Counted from the first letter of the stretch, positions 1 to 8,927 are shown. The stretch is 64,000 bases of DNA from Streptomyces sp. NBC_00878 (GCF_026341515.1 NZ_JAPEOK010000001.1:5518001-5582000); one strand, 5' to 3'. The notes: generated from the sequence alone by a model not told the origin. A program made the numbers and translations.

Positions 1-42
1 TCACGTCGTTTTGTGCTCCAGGGCATGATCCGCCGGACAGGC

Positions 43-1155
43 CTAGGCGCTCTTGAACAGGGTCAGGTCCACTACCAGCGTCCGGTGGTCCGTGTTGTCG
101 AGGTCCAGGAAGCGGGTTCTGTTCGCCGAGAAGTCCCGGGACACGAGAACGTGGTCGATCTGGGCGCCGAGCGGCGGGGCCGTTCTGGCCGGCCAGCTCG
201 GGGTGCGGGCGTCGCCGGTGAGGCGGGCGGCGTCCTGGAAACCGGCGTCCAGGATGCGGCGGAAGGCCGCGTGGTCCTGGGAGGCGTTGAAGTCGCCCGC
301 GAGGATGGCGGGGCGGGCGCGGTTCGCCGCCGCGTAGTCGCGGAGGTCGGACAACTCCTCGCGCCAGGTGGACAGGTGGGCCGGGAGCGGCGGCATGGGA
401 TGGGCCAGCTGGAGACGGATCTCGTGTCCTTTCACGTCCGCGGTGGCACCGGGCATACCCATGGTGGCGGGAAGGCCGGCGGCCGGCTTGAGCGGATGCC
501 GACTGAGGATGACGGAACCGTCGGAACCCAAGCCTGCGACGCTCTGCTGGTAGGGGTAGGAGCCCTTGCCGCCGCCGACACCGACCTCCCTCTCTCCTGC
601 CCCTTCTCCTTCTCCTGCTCCTTCCTCTCCTTCCTTGCCGAAGGTCTGCGCCAGCTTCGCCACGCACGTGTACTCGCATTCCTGGACGAAGACGAGGTCC
701 GGGCGCTGGTCCCGGATCGCGTCGATCAGCTCGTCCGTGGCCTGGCCGAACTCGACGTTCGAGGTGAGGACGCGGAGTTCGACGACCGGCGTGCCCTTCG
801 GCGCCGTCGTCCTGCCGTACGGCTCGATGTACCAGGCCAGCGCGCCGAGCGCGGCCACGCCCCAGACGAGGCCGAGGCGCCAGCGGGTGAGGGCGGCGAG
901 GAGGAGGGCGAGGGCGGTGGCGGCGAGGAGCCAGGGCAGGAACGCGAGCAGCTGGGGTACGGGGGTGATGGCGTCGGTGTCCGCGATGCGGCACCCGACG
1001 ACCGCGCTCACGCCGAGGAGCAGCAGCCCGGCGAACCAGGCGCCGGCCCGTGTGCCCCCGCGCCGTGACACCGGGACGTCGTCCGTCCACTCGTCCACCT
1101 CAGCAGTTGCGCCGCGCAAGTTTGCCCCCGTTCCGTTTGCTGGATCCTCCCTCAT
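43..1155 (-). CDS. Membrane-anchored endonuclease/exonuclease/phosphatase (EEP) family protein
   Basis: A 370-residue protein with about three N-terminal membrane helices (roughly residues 38-55, 67-90, 92-108) followed by an extracytoplasmic EEP domain. Visible family motifs are LRVLTSNVEFG, PDLVFVQE, LAGDFNAS, IDHVLVSRD and a terminal NTDHR, which supply the metal-binding and catalytic Asp, Glu, Asn and His residues. Family members cleave phosphodiesters in nucleic acids or lipids; the substrate here cannot be told. A Gly/Glu-rich low-complexity loop interrupts the domain. The open frame extends upstream to 1278, but that part is a translated intergenic palindrome, so I chose the ATG at 1155. 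Confidence 0.85.
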   Translation of the reverse strand: MREDPANGTGANLRGATAEVDEWTDDVPVSRRGGTRAGAWFAGLLLLGVSAVVGCRIADTDAITPVPQLLAFLPWLLAATALALLLAALTRWRLGLVWGVAALGALAWYIEPYGRTTAPKGTPVVELRVLTSNVEFGQATDELIDAIRDQRPDLVFVQECEYTCVAKLAQTFGKEGEEGAGEGEGAGEREVGVGGGKGSYPYQQSVAGLGSDGSVILSRHPLKPAAGLPATMGMPGATADVKGHEIRLQLAHPMPPLPAHLSTWREELSDLRDYAAANRARPAILAGDFNASQDHAAFRRILDAGFQDAARLTGDARTPSWPARTAPPLGAQIDHVLVSRDFSANRTRFLDLDNTDHRTLVVDLTLFKSA

Positions 1156-1207
1156 AGACGGGGGACGCAGGGGGACGGTTGAGGGCTGCTGCCGGGTGCG
1201 GGCGCGT

Positions 1208-1276
1208 CGTGGCTGGTCGCGCAGCCCCGCTTTCAGGGGCGCGGGGAACTGCGCGACCAGCCCCCACCGGGCCCGC
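1208..1276. repeat. Dispersed palindromic intergenic repeat, copy 1
   Basis: Stem-loop with arms GGCTGGTCGCGCAG and CTGCGCGACCAGCC around a nested C/G-rich palindrome. It lies just downstream of the hydrolase stop and upstream of the EEP gene, both on the minus strand. The same motif family recurs at least seven more times in this window. Confidence 0.85.
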
Positions 1277-1278
1277 AC

Positions 1279-2055
1279 TCAGAGGCGACGCAGAAGCGCG
1301 GCCACGGCCGCATTGAACGCCTCCGGCTGTTCAAGGTTCGGCATGTGGGCCGCTCGCGGGATGACGTGCAGGGCGGAGCCGGGGATCGCCGCGTGCATCG
1401 CCCGCGCGTCCGCGACCGGCGTGTACTCGTCGTCCTCGCCCACCACCACGAGCGTCGGAACCGTGACGCGGGTCAGCAGTTCGCGATAGTCGGGGCGTTC
1501 CGCCCGCCCCCGCAGGGCCGCCGCCGCTCCTTCCGGGGACGTGCCCGTCATCATGCGGTGCACATGGGCCGCCACGTCCGGGTCGGCGTACGGGGCGACC
1601 ATCTTGTGCAGGACCTCGTCGGCGTACGGGCGCATTCCCTCCCGTAGCAGACGGTCGGCCATGTCGTTGCGGGACTTCCTGCCGACCGCGCTCTCGGCCG
1701 CCGGGAACGTGTCCGCCAGCACCAGCGCCCGGACGCGCTCGGGAAACCGCCGGTAGCACTCCATGACGATCTGGCCACCCATGGACAGCCCCGCCAGCGC
1801 GAACTCCCGTACGCCCAGGTCGTCGAGGAGTTCCGCGATGTCCTCCGCGAAGGTGGCGAGCGGCGTGACCCCGGGTACCACCGGGGACCTGCCATAGCCG
1901 CGCAGGTCAGGGGCGATCACCCGGCGGTCCGGGGAGAAGGCGGCCACCTGCGGGGCCCACATCGTGTGGTCGAACGGGTGGCCGTGGATCAGGACAAGGG
2001 GCGGGGAAGTTGAGGCATGCGTGCCTTTGTCCTCGTACAGGAGGAAGGGAACCAT
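1279..2055 (-). CDS. Alpha/beta-fold hydrolase
   Basis: A 258-residue cytoplasmic alpha/beta hydrolase. Seen directly are the oxyanion motif IHGHPFDH, the nucleophile elbow GLSMGG (Ser), the acid in VVGEDDEYTP and the catalytic His in RAAHMPN. This fits the esterase/haloperoxidase-like branch; the substrate is unknown. The ATG at 2055 was chosen because the alignable beta-strand VPFLLYEDKG begins there, although the frame is open to 2115. The gene is divergent from a MocR regulator across about 77 bp, so it is the natural target of that regulator. Confidence 0.88.
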   Translation of the reverse strand: MVPFLLYEDKGTHASTSPPLVLIHGHPFDHTMWAPQVAAFSPDRRVIAPDLRGYGRSPVVPGVTPLATFAEDIAELLDDLGVREFALAGLSMGGQIVMECYRRFPERVRALVLADTFPAAESAVGRKSRNDMADRLLREGMRPYADEVLHKMVAPYADPDVAAHVHRMMTGTSPEGAAAALRGRAERPDYRELLTRVTVPTLVVVGEDDEYTPVADARAMHAAIPGSALHVIPRAAHMPNLEQPEAFNAAVAALLRRL

Positions 2056-2081
2056 GTGCTGGACCTTAGATTCCGGGAACT

Positions 2082-2116
2082 CCTCGGTGCAATAAGATCT
2101 TTGCCCTCGGTGCAAT
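2082..2116. promoter_or_regulatory. Probable MocR operator: two direct repeats CCTCGGTGCAAT
   Basis: Identical 12-mers CCTCGGTGCAAT lie at 2082-2093 and 2105-2116, 23 bp apart start to start, about two helical turns. They sit between the divergent hydrolase and MocR genes. MocR/GabR/PdxR proteins are known to bind direct repeats in such intergenic regions, so this is a strong inferred binding site. Confidence 0.65.
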
Positions 2117-2132
2117 CCTGGGAGGGGTGGGT

Positions 2133-3521
2133 GTGGAGGACTATCGGCAGATCGCCGACCGGCTGGCCGAGGAGATCCTCTCGGGGCGGCTCAAGGCCGG
2201 TGAACAACTGCCGCCGCAGCGCGTGTTCGCCCGGCGGCGGCGCATCGCGGGGTCCACCGCGGGGCGCGTGTACGGGGAGTTGGTACGGCGGGGCCTGGTC
2301 GTCGGGGAGGTCGGGCGCGGCACCTTCGTACGGGCGGCGCCGGTCCCGTCGGGGCGGGCCCTCACCGAGGGCGAGTCGGAAGCGGAGACGGAGATCGAGA
2401 CGGGGATCGGGACCGGGACCGCGACGAGGGGGACGTCCACGGCGACGGCGAGGGTCAATCTGGAGCTCAACTACCCGTCCGTGGAGGGGCAGTCGGAGCT
2501 GTTGGCCGGCGCACTCGTGCCGTTGCTGCGGGCCGATGTGCTGGCGGGGGCGACCCGTACCGTTCCCGCCACCGGGACCGCCGCCGCCCGCGAGGCCGTC
2601 GCCGGGCTGCTGGCCGGGGCCGGGTGGCGGCCCCACCCGGAGCAGCTCCTCTTCGCCGGGAACGCGCGGCAGGCCATCGCGGGCGCGCTCGCCTCGCTGG
2701 TACGGCCCGGCGGGCGCGTCGGCGTCGAGGAGCTGACGTATCCGCTGGTCAAGGAGATCGCGGCGCGGATCGGGTGCGTGCTCGTGCCGCTGGAGACGGA
2801 CGGTGAAGGGCTGCTGCCCGGCGCCGTCACGGCCGCCCATCGCGCGGCGCCGCTCTCCGCCCTGTACGTCCAGCCGACCCTGCACAATCCCACCTCGGTG
2901 ACGATGGGGGACACACGCAAGCGTGAACTCGCCGATGTGGTGCGGGAGTTGGGGCTGCCCGTCGTGGAGGACCGGATCTGGTCCTTCCTCCACGAGGAGG
3001 GCGTGCCGTTCGCCGCGTACGCCCCCGAGCGCGTCCATGTCGTCGACGGGCTGTCCAAGCGCGTCGCGCCAGGGCTGACCGTCGGCTTTCTCGTCGTGCC
3101 CGAGGGGCGCGTCGCGGTGGTGGCGGGGGCGCTGCGGTCGGGCGGGTGGACAGCGGGACGGTTCGCGCTGGAGGCGGGGACGCGGTGGATCCAGGGCGGG
3201 GTCGTGGACCGGCTCGTCGCCGACCGGCGTGCGGACGCCGCCCGGCGGCAGCGGGTCGTCGCCGAACTGCTGGCCGGGTTCGCCGTATGCGCCGACCCGT
3301 CCGCGTACTACGCCTGGTGGGAGCTGCCATCCCCCTGGCGTGCGGACACCTTCACGGCCGCCGCGGCGGCGCGCGGGATCGCGGTCACGCCGGGGCCCGC
3401 CTTCGCGGTGGGGGCGCGGGCGGCGCCGGACGCCGTCAGGCTCGGGCTCGCGTCGGTTCCGGTGCCTGTGCTGGGGAAGGCGCTGCGGACGCTGCGCGAC
3501 GTCGCGCGCGGTGGTCCATGA
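2133..3521 (+). CDS. MocR-type GntR/aminotransferase transcriptional regulator
   Basis: About 462 residues: an N-terminal GntR winged helix (roughly 1-70, with the motif AGEQLPPQRVFA), an acidic Thr/Gly-rich linker, then a PLP fold-type-I aminotransferase-like domain (roughly 115-460). The SK pair in HVVDGLSKRVAPG is the expected PLP-lysine position. Family members sense PLP or amino-acid derivatives and often control a divergent gene, here the hydrolase. An in-frame GTG exists at 2127, but the GGAGGGG at 2121-2127 is correctly spaced only for the GTG at 2133. The 3' end overlaps the convergent membrane-protein gene by 86 nt. Confidence 0.88.
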   Translation: MEDYRQIADRLAEEILSGRLKAGEQLPPQRVFARRRRIAGSTAGRVYGELVRRGLVVGEVGRGTFVRAAPVPSGRALTEGESEAETEIETGIGTGTATRGTSTATARVNLELNYPSVEGQSELLAGALVPLLRADVLAGATRTVPATGTAAAREAVAGLLAGAGWRPHPEQLLFAGNARQAIAGALASLVRPGGRVGVEELTYPLVKEIAARIGCVLVPLETDGEGLLPGAVTAAHRAAPLSALYVQPTLHNPTSVTMGDTRKRELADVVRELGLPVVEDRIWSFLHEEGVPFAAYAPERVHVVDGLSKRVAPGLTVGFLVVPEGRVAVVAGALRSGGWTAGRFALEAGTRWIQGGVVDRLVADRRADAARRQRVVAELLAGFAVCADPSAYYAWWELPSPWRADTFTAAAAARGIAVTPGPAFAVGARAAPDAVRLGLASVPVPVLGKALRTLRDVARGGP

Positions 3522-4356
3522 GCCAGGTCGCGGCGGCGACGGTGAGGCCGAGGGCCAGGATGAACCAGGTGGCCGTGCGAAGCGTCGAGGTCAGGGCGTC
3601 GTAGATCGCGCCCGCCGCCGCGCGCGAGACGTGCGACGGGAGATCGGCGAGCGTCAGGACCCGGCCGATGACCGTGGCGAGGGCGAGGAGGGCGGCGCCC
3701 AGGGCCATGCCGAGCGCGGTGGCCGTGACGGCACGGCGGCGGCGTACGGCGAGGAGAATACCGCCGACGGCCAGGCCGACCGCCGCGAGAGGGAGCCAGA
3801 AACCGGCGATCTCCAGCATGTGGAACCCCTTTCGGAGCGTGCTCAGCTCCTGGGCCTGAAGCACCGTGACCCTGGTGTGCTCGACGGGGATGCGGTTCGC
3901 CAACGGCACCCGGTCATAGGCGAGTTGGGACTTCAGCTGCCGGGTGACGGGCGCCAGGTCGAGCGTGACGGCGCCCTCGCGGTCGCTGCGCAGGGCCCGC
4001 AGGACGGCGTCGTGCGCGGCCCGGTTCGCCGTGTTCCAGGCCACGCGGAAGGCCTCCGTACCGGTGAAGGACCGCACCGCCCGGCGTACGTACGCGCGGA
4101 CCTCTCCCTCCAGCGGCCCGACCTCGATCTCGCTCATGACCCCGTCGGTGACCGAGTCCGCGATCGCGCTCTGTACGTCGGGTCCGGCGGCGAGCGGTGC
4201 CATGGCGGCGACGTACCGTCCGGTGTCGCCGATCTCGTACTTCGCCCACGCCGACAGCCCGCCCAGCGGCACGAGGACGCAGCCGAGGACGATCAGCACC
4301 GCCGAGAGGACATTCCGCACCTCTCCAGCAAGAACCCCGGCCGCGCCCTCCGCCAT
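3436..4356 (-). CDS. Integral membrane protein, paralogue of the gene at 60.4 kb
   Basis: A 306-residue protein of unknown function with one N-terminal helix (about 15-37), a roughly 150-residue extracytoplasmic region and three C-terminal helices (FWLPLAAVGLAVGG, ALGMALGAALLALATVIG, WFILALGLTVAAATW). The core NVLSAVLIVLGCVLVPL and the following D-T-x-R-Y-V segment match the N-terminus of the larger protein encoded at 60429-61787, so the two are paralogues. The start is the only reasonable ATG but lacks a clear ribosome-binding site. Confidence 0.8.
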   Translation of the reverse strand: MAEGAAGVLAGEVRNVLSAVLIVLGCVLVPLGGLSAWAKYEIGDTGRYVAAMAPLAAGPDVQSAIADSVTDGVMSEIEVGPLEGEVRAYVRRAVRSFTGTEAFRVAWNTANRAAHDAVLRALRSDREGAVTLDLAPVTRQLKSQLAYDRVPLANRIPVEHTRVTVLQAQELSTLRKGFHMLEIAGFWLPLAAVGLAVGGILLAVRRRRAVTATALGMALGAALLALATVIGRVLTLADLPSHVSRAAAGAIYDALTSTLRTATWFILALGLTVAAATWLMDHRARRRAASAAPSPAQAPEPTRARA

Positions 4357-4403
4357 CGGGGCACTGCCGGGGTGACTGCATCCGGGCGCGGATTGCGTTC
4401 TTC

Positions 4404-4476
4404 CGGGGGACTGGGGGACTGGGGGACAGGGGGACCGAGGGGACCGAGGGGACTGGGGGGACTGGGGGATCGGAGG
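4404..4476 (+). repeat. G-rich octamer repeat, G-quadruplex motif
   Basis: On the plus strand, four G5 runs separated by the 3-nt loops ACT, ACT and ACA (4405-4433) continue as degenerate GGGGACC/GGGGACT units to about 4470. It lies between the exporter permease gene and the membrane-protein gene, both read from the minus strand, so the G-rich strand is the template strand. Confidence 0.85.
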
Positions 4477-4495
4477 GTCCCCCTCAGTTCCCCGG

Positions 4496-5356
4496 TTACT
4501 TGCGGTTGTAGAGCCGCATCGTCACCGGGCCGAAGATCGCCACGAACAGCCCGGCCCACCCCAGCGACCACGCGATCTCCGCGGTCGGCCAGGAGCCGTC
4601 CATCAGGCCGCGGACCGCCGAGGCCAGATGCGTGATCGGGTTGTTGTTGACGAAGGCCTGGAGCCAGCCGGGCATCGTCTCGGGGCGGACGAAGATGTCG
4701 CTGAGGAAGGTCAGCGGGAAAAGGATCATCATGCTGACACCCATCACCGACTTCTCCGTGCGCAGCAGCAGGCCGAACATCGTCCACACCCAGGAGAAGG
4801 CGAAGGAGAAGATGATCAGCAGGACCACCCCGCCGAGCACTCCCTGGAATCCGCCGTCCGGGCGGAAGCCCATGATCAGGCCCACTGTCAGCATCACGGC
4901 CGACGCCATCGTGTAGCGCAGGGCGTCCCCGAGCAGATAGCCGACCAGCGTCGACGGGCGCCAGATCGGCAGCGAGCGGAAGCGGTCGAAGACGCCCTTC
5001 TCGATGTCGATGTTGACCGCCAGGCCCGTGTACATCGTGATCATGGTGACGGACATGACGAGGATGCCGGGCAGCAGATACTGGATGTACTCCCTCGGCG
5101 AGCCCGCCAGGGCCCCGCCGAACAGGTACGTGTACATCAGCACCAGCATGATCGGGAACGCCGTCACGTCGAAGAGCTGCTCGGGCACGTGCTTGATCTT
5201 CAGGAGCGCCCGCCAGCCGAAGGTGAGGGACGTCTGGATCGCGTTCGGTCGCGGCGGGCGCTCGGTGGCGACGAGCAGCGCGGCCAGGCTCTCGGTGCTG
5301 ACCGGTGCGAGGTCGGCGGTTTCAGCGCTGTTGGTGGGCTGGGTCGCGGTGCTCAT
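4496..5356 (-). CDS. DrrB-type ABC-2 transporter permease
   Basis: A 286-residue inner-membrane permease of the ABC-2 family with six predicted helices, starting with the amphipathic [15 protein letters not shown] stretch typical of daunorubicin-exporter permeases and including the [17 protein letters not shown] signature before the last helices. It pairs with the upstream ATPase to export a hydrophobic compound; the cargo is not evident and no biosynthetic cluster is adjacent. Its ATG at 5356 overlaps the ATPase stop by four bases (ATGA), implying translational coupling. Confidence 0.92.
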   Translation of the reverse strand: MSTATQPTNSAETADLAPVSTESLAALLVATERPPRPNAIQTSLTFGWRALLKIKHVPEQLFDVTAFPIMLVLMYTYLFGGALAGSPREYIQYLLPGILVMSVTMITMYTGLAVNIDIEKGVFDRFRSLPIWRPSTLVGYLLGDALRYTMASAVMLTVGLIMGFRPDGGFQGVLGGVVLLIIFSFAFSWVWTMFGLLLRTEKSVMGVSMMILFPLTFLSDIFVRPETMPGWLQAFVNNNPITHLASAVRGLMDGSWPTAEIAWSLGWAGLFVAIFGPVTMRLYNRK

Positions 5357-6411
5357 GCCGTGGCCTCTTTCGTCTGCGCCTGCTGCTGTGTCTGCGACGG
5401 TGACTGTGCTGACGTCTGTACGTGGTCGGACTTGCCGGTGAGGGCGAGGAAGACCTCGTCCAGGCTCGGCTGGCCCAGGGAGAAGTTGTCGACGGTGATG
5501 CCCGCGTGGGCGAGTTCGGCGAGGGCCCGGGACGCCTTCTCGGCGGCCCCGGCGCCGTTCGAGGAGCCGTTGCCGACCCGGGCGGTCAGTGCCACCGGGT
5601 CCGGCTCCAGCTGGATGTCCGCGTCGAGGGCCTGCCGGAGCACCCGCTCGGCGTCCGGCCGCTGGTGCGCGTCCCGCAGCCGTACGTGCACGGCTCCCGC
5701 GCCGACCGACGCCTTCAGCTCGCCCTTCGTGCCCTCGGCGATGACCTTGCCCTTGTCGATGACGGCGATCCGGGACGCCAACTGGTCGGCCTCGTCCAGG
5801 TACTGGGTGGTGAGCAGGACCGTGGTCCCCTGGGCGACGACCGCCCGGACGATCTCCCACACCTGGTTGCGGCTGCGCGGGTCCAGGCCCGTCGTCGGCT
5901 CGTCCAGGAACAGCAGGTCGGGGGTGTTGAGGATGGACGCGGCGATGTCGATACGGCGCCGCATGCCGCCCGAGTAGTTCTTCACCTGGCGGGCCGCCGC
6001 CTCCGACAGGCCGAAGGCGTCGAGGAGCTGGGCCGCGCGGTCGTACGAGGCCTTCTTGCTGTGGCCCGTCAGCCGGGCCAGCAGTACGAGGTTCTCCGTG
6101 CCGGTCAGGTCCTCGTCCACCGAGGCGTACTGCCCGGTGAGGCTCACCCTGGTCCGTACGGCGTCCGCCTCCCGTACGACGTCGTGGCCGAAGACGTGGG
6201 CCTCGCCGCCGTCGGGGCGCAGGAGGGTCGCCAGCATTCTTACGGTCGTGGTCTTGCCCGCTCCGTTCGGACCGAGCAGGCCGTACACCGTGCCGGCCTC
6301 GATGCGCAGGTCGACGCCGTCGACGGCGCGGTTGTCGCCGAAGGTTTTCACCAGACCCGCGGTCTCGATGGCCGGCCCGGCCCAGTGGTCGGTGCGGTTC
6401 TTGCTCGTCAT
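5353..6411 (-). CDS. DrrA-type ABC transporter ATP-binding protein
   Basis: A 352-residue nucleotide-binding subunit with Walker [10 protein letters not shown] (near residue 48), signature YSGGMRRR, Walker [13 protein letters not shown] and the H-loop region [12 protein letters not shown], where Gln replaces the more usual His. The C-terminal extension contains the [10 protein letters not shown] motif of the daunorubicin-resistance (DrrA) subfamily and ends in a Gln/Ser/Thr-rich tail. It forms a two-gene operon with the permease and is preceded by a long octamer repeat array rather than an obvious regulator gene. Confidence 0.94.
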   Translation of the reverse strand: MTSKNRTDHWAGPAIETAGLVKTFGDNRAVDGVDLRIEAGTVYGLLGPNGAGKTTTVRMLATLLRPDGGEAHVFGHDVVREADAVRTRVSLTGQYASVDEDLTGTENLVLLARLTGHSKKASYDRAAQLLDAFGLSEAAARQVKNYSGGMRRRIDIAASILNTPDLLFLDEPTTGLDPRSRNQVWEIVRAVVAQGTTVLLTTQYLDEADQLASRIAVIDKGKVIAEGTKGELKASVGAGAVHVRLRDAHQRPDAERVLRQALDADIQLEPDPVALTARVGNGSSNGAGAAEKASRALAELAHAGITVDNFSLGQPSLDEVFLALTGKSDHVQTSAQSPSQTQQQAQTKEATA

Positions 6412-6502
6412 GTCGGTCCGCCCATCCGCGTCGTTCTCTCGGTTTGCTCGTGGTGTTCGACTTGCGGTCCTGGAGTGCTGTCGCCGTTGCTTCTTCTGTA
6501 GA

Positions 6503-6678
6503 CCCTCAGACCCTCAGGCCCTCAGGCCCTCAGGCCCTCAGGCCCTCAGGCCCTCAGGCCCTCAGGCCCTCAGGCCCTCAGGCCCTCAGGCCCTCAGGCC
6601 CTCAGGCCCTCAGGCCCTCAGGCCCTCAGGCCCTCAGGCCCTCAGACCCTCAGGCCCTCAGACCCTCAGGCCCTCAAG
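6503..6678. repeat. Octamer tandem array CCCTCAGG x 22
   Basis: An uninterrupted array of exactly 22 eight-base units, consensus CCCTCAGG, with scattered CCCTCAGA variants at its edges and a CCCTCAAG end unit. It fills much of the 524-bp gap upstream of the DrrAB-type operon; the remaining bases up to 6935 show no convincing gene. Confidence 0.95.
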
Positions 6679-6935
6679 AGTGCGGCTGTCCGCATTGAAT
6701 GGCATCGGTCCTGCGACGCAGTCCTCGATCGGTCTCACGATGCAGACCTCGCGGCGCGCGAAAACTCATCGGTGGGGCGGCAGGAGATTTCTCAGTCCGC
6801 GCGGCCGGTCTCCGGTGGAGGGTTCACTCGAACGGGTGTTTCCTGGTGCTGGGGACGGAGACCTCGGACTCCGGCTGGGAGTGGGTGCCCAGCGGGCGGT
6901 GAGTCCGGGTTTCCGTCCTTCGTCGTGTATGCGGT

Positions 6936-7364
6936 TCAGTCCTCGGTCGTGTAGTAGCGGTAGAACACCATCGCGAACACGCTTCCGGCGATCACGAGGG
7001 CCAGGCCGGACGACTTGAGGACGCTGGCGTCCGTGAGGCTGTAGAGGTAGCCGAACGAGATGCCCGCGAACGCCGCCCACGTGGCCGCTCGGACCTCCCG
7101 GGGGAGGCGCGGGGCGACGACGGTGTGGATGCCGAGGGCGACCGCGGCGAACACGATCGCCGAGACGAAACCCAGGAGTACGTTCCAGCCGGTGATCGGG
7201 CCTTCGTCCCGGTGTATGCCTGATACCCAGAAGCCGTAGACGATGCCGCCGAGTGCGGGGATCGCGAGTTTCGCGAGCATTGCGGAGGCCGCCGGTTTTG
7301 TGGCGGTGGGTGTAGGCGTGGGAGCTGGTGCGGGCGTGCGTGGTGCGGGTGCCGCGTGAGTCAT
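6936..7364 (-). CDS. Small integral membrane protein, unknown function
   Basis: A 142-residue protein with a Pro/Thr/Ala-rich N-terminal tail (first about 25 residues) followed by four predicted membrane helices. No family is recognised with certainty. The ATG at 7364 was chosen because it is preceded by GAGAGGAG at good spacing; the frame stays open further upstream through the intergenic palindrome but with non-protein-like composition. It is divergent from the phosphatase gene at 7660. Confidence 0.75.
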   Translation of the reverse strand: MTHAAPAPRTPAPAPTPTPTATKPAASAMLAKLAIPALGGIVYGFWVSGIHRDEGPITGWNVLLGFVSAIVFAAVALGIHTVVAPRLPREVRAATWAAFAGISFGYLYSLTDASVLKSSGLALVIAGSVFAMVFYRYYTTED

Positions 7365-7432
7365 CGGGCACTCCTCTCTTTCGCCCCTGCCTTCCAGGGC
7401 ACACCTGGGGGAGGGCCCTGGCAAGTCGTGTG

Positions 7433-7609
7433 GGGCTTGGCTGCCGCCGGCTCGTTTTTGGGTGCGGGTGCGTGGAGGCTGAGCGCGCAGTTCCCCGCGC
7501 CCCTGAAAGCGGGGCTGCGCCCCGGCTTTTGTCTTCAGGGGCGCGGGGAACTGCGCGACCAGCCCCCACCGGGCCCGCACCCAAAAACGAGCCGGCGGCA
7601 GCCAAGCCC
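7433..7609. repeat. Giant 177-bp inverted repeat (expanded palindromic repeat, copy 2)
   Basis: Arms at about 7433-7507 and 7534-7609 are complementary over about 75 bases, with perfect outer (about 36 bp) and inner (20 bp) blocks and a slightly diverged middle. The 26-nt centre itself contains GGGGCTGCGCCCC. It lies between two divergent genes, where a terminator would make no sense. Confidence 0.9.
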
Positions 7610-7659
7610 AGTAGGAAAGTCGGCGTGCGCCCGGCACTCGACCGTGCTTCGCTGGGCGA

Positions 7660-8826
7660 GTGAGCGGCGCGGATCCGGGCAGCCCCGCCCGACGGCAGCA
7701 GCTTCTCCGGGTACGCGGCCGGAATGTGACCTGGGTACCACCCCTGCTCCTGCTCGTGGCCATCGCGGTGGTCGACTGGAACACGTCGGGCGAGTTCAGG
7801 GTCATCTCCTGGATCGTCCTCGTACCCGGCATCGCGGCGGCGATCTGCGGAGTCAGGGCGACGGCCACCTTCGCCGTGCTCGCCCTCCTCGCGTACATCG
7901 AGGTGGACGCCTCCTGGCCGCACCAGAACCAGACCGGCCTGCCGGACTTCATCCTCGTCGCCGTGGGCGGAGCCCTGGCGACGCTGGCCTGTGCCGTACG
8001 GGTCCGGGAGGAACGGCGGATGCTGCACATGCGGGACGTGGCCGACACGACCCGCCGTACCGTGCTGCGCCCGCTGCCCACCCCGTGGGGAGGGCTGGAC
8101 CACGCAGCCGTGTACCTGGCCGCCGACAGCGAGGCCCGCGTGGGTGGGGACTTCTACGACATCCAGCCCGGCCCGCACGGCACCCGGGTCCTCCTCGGCG
8201 ACGTCCAGGGCAAGGGCCTGCCCGCGGTCGCGGCGGCCGCAGCCCTGCTCGGCACCTTCCGCGAGTCCGCGTACCACGAGGCATCCCTGGCCGTCGTCGC
8301 CGAACGGCTGGAGGTACGGATGGGCCGCCACCGGCATTACGTCACGGACCTCGGCGAGGACCTGGACGGCGACCCGGAGCGCGGCCTGGAGCGCTTCGCG
8401 ACCGCCGTCCTCGTCGCGTTCCCTCCCCCGGGCTCCCCCGGCGGCCACATCGAGGTCGTCAACTTCGGCCACGAACCCCCGCTGGTGGCGGGCCCGCGCG
8501 GCGTACGCGCCCTGCCGCCCGGAGACGGCCTGCCGCTCGGCCTGGCCGGACTCGTGGGATCCGGTTCAGGGATCCCGCCGGTCCGCACCGTCCCCCTCGC
8601 CGCCGACGAGACCCTCCTCCTCGTCACGGACGGCGTGACCGAGGCCCGCGACGCCGACGGCGTCTTCTTCCCCCTCCGCGAACGCGTGACCCAAGCCGTC
8701 ACCACCGACCCCACGACCGCCCACCCCGCCTACCTGGTGGAACTGGTCCGCGAAGGCACCCTCCACCACAGCACGGACCACGTGGCAGACGACACAACGA
8801 TCTTCGCGATCCGTCAGGTCACGTGA
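7660..8826 (+). CDS. Membrane-bound PPM/SpoIIE-type protein phosphatase
   Basis: A 388-residue protein with four N-terminal membrane helices (about 24-112) and a cytoplasmic SpoIIE/RsbU-type Ser/Thr phosphatase domain (about 140-388). Metal-binding motifs are GGDFYD, GDVQGKGLPA, VTDGVTEARD and DDTTIFAI, all intact, so it should be active. Such enzymes typically dephosphorylate STAS-domain anti-anti-sigma factors; no partner is adjacent. The start is the GTG at 7660. Confidence 0.9.
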   Translation: MSGADPGSPARRQQLLRVRGRNVTWVPPLLLLVAIAVVDWNTSGEFRVISWIVLVPGIAAAICGVRATATFAVLALLAYIEVDASWPHQNQTGLPDFILVAVGGALATLACAVRVREERRMLHMRDVADTTRRTVLRPLPTPWGGLDHAAVYLAADSEARVGGDFYDIQPGPHGTRVLLGDVQGKGLPAVAAAAALLGTFRESAYHEASLAVVAERLEVRMGRHRHYVTDLGEDLDGDPERGLERFATAVLVAFPPPGSPGGHIEVVNFGHEPPLVAGPRGVRALPPGDGLPLGLAGLVGSGSGIPPVRTVPLAADETLLLVTDGVTEARDADGVFFPLRERVTQAVTTDPTTAHPAYLVELVREGTLHHSTDHVADDTTIFAIRQVT

Positions 8827-8852
8827 TGAAGATGGCTCAGGAGCAACTGCCT

Positions 8853-8927
8853 GCTTTTAAGGGGCGCGGGGCTGTGACATCGTGCGGCTCTGCCGCGTGG
8901 GCGCGACCAGCCCCCACCGGGCCCGCA
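8853..8927. repeat. Dispersed palindromic intergenic repeat, copy 3
   Basis: Contains AAGGGGCGCGGGGCTGTGAC, then GCGGCTCTGCCGC and GGGCGCGACCAGCCCCCACC, the building blocks of the repeat family seen at 1208 and 7433. It lies between the phosphatase and the gene at 9040. Confidence 0.8.

Noticed and set aside
43..1278. EEP protein start at 1278 giving 411 residues
   Set aside because: The first 41 codons translate the intergenic palindrome and an adjacent spacer; similar peptides arise wherever that repeat is read in frame.
6699..6902. A 67-residue frame after the octamer array
   Set aside because: No ribosome-binding site, no hydrophobic or domain pattern, and codon bias unlike that of the neighbouring genes.
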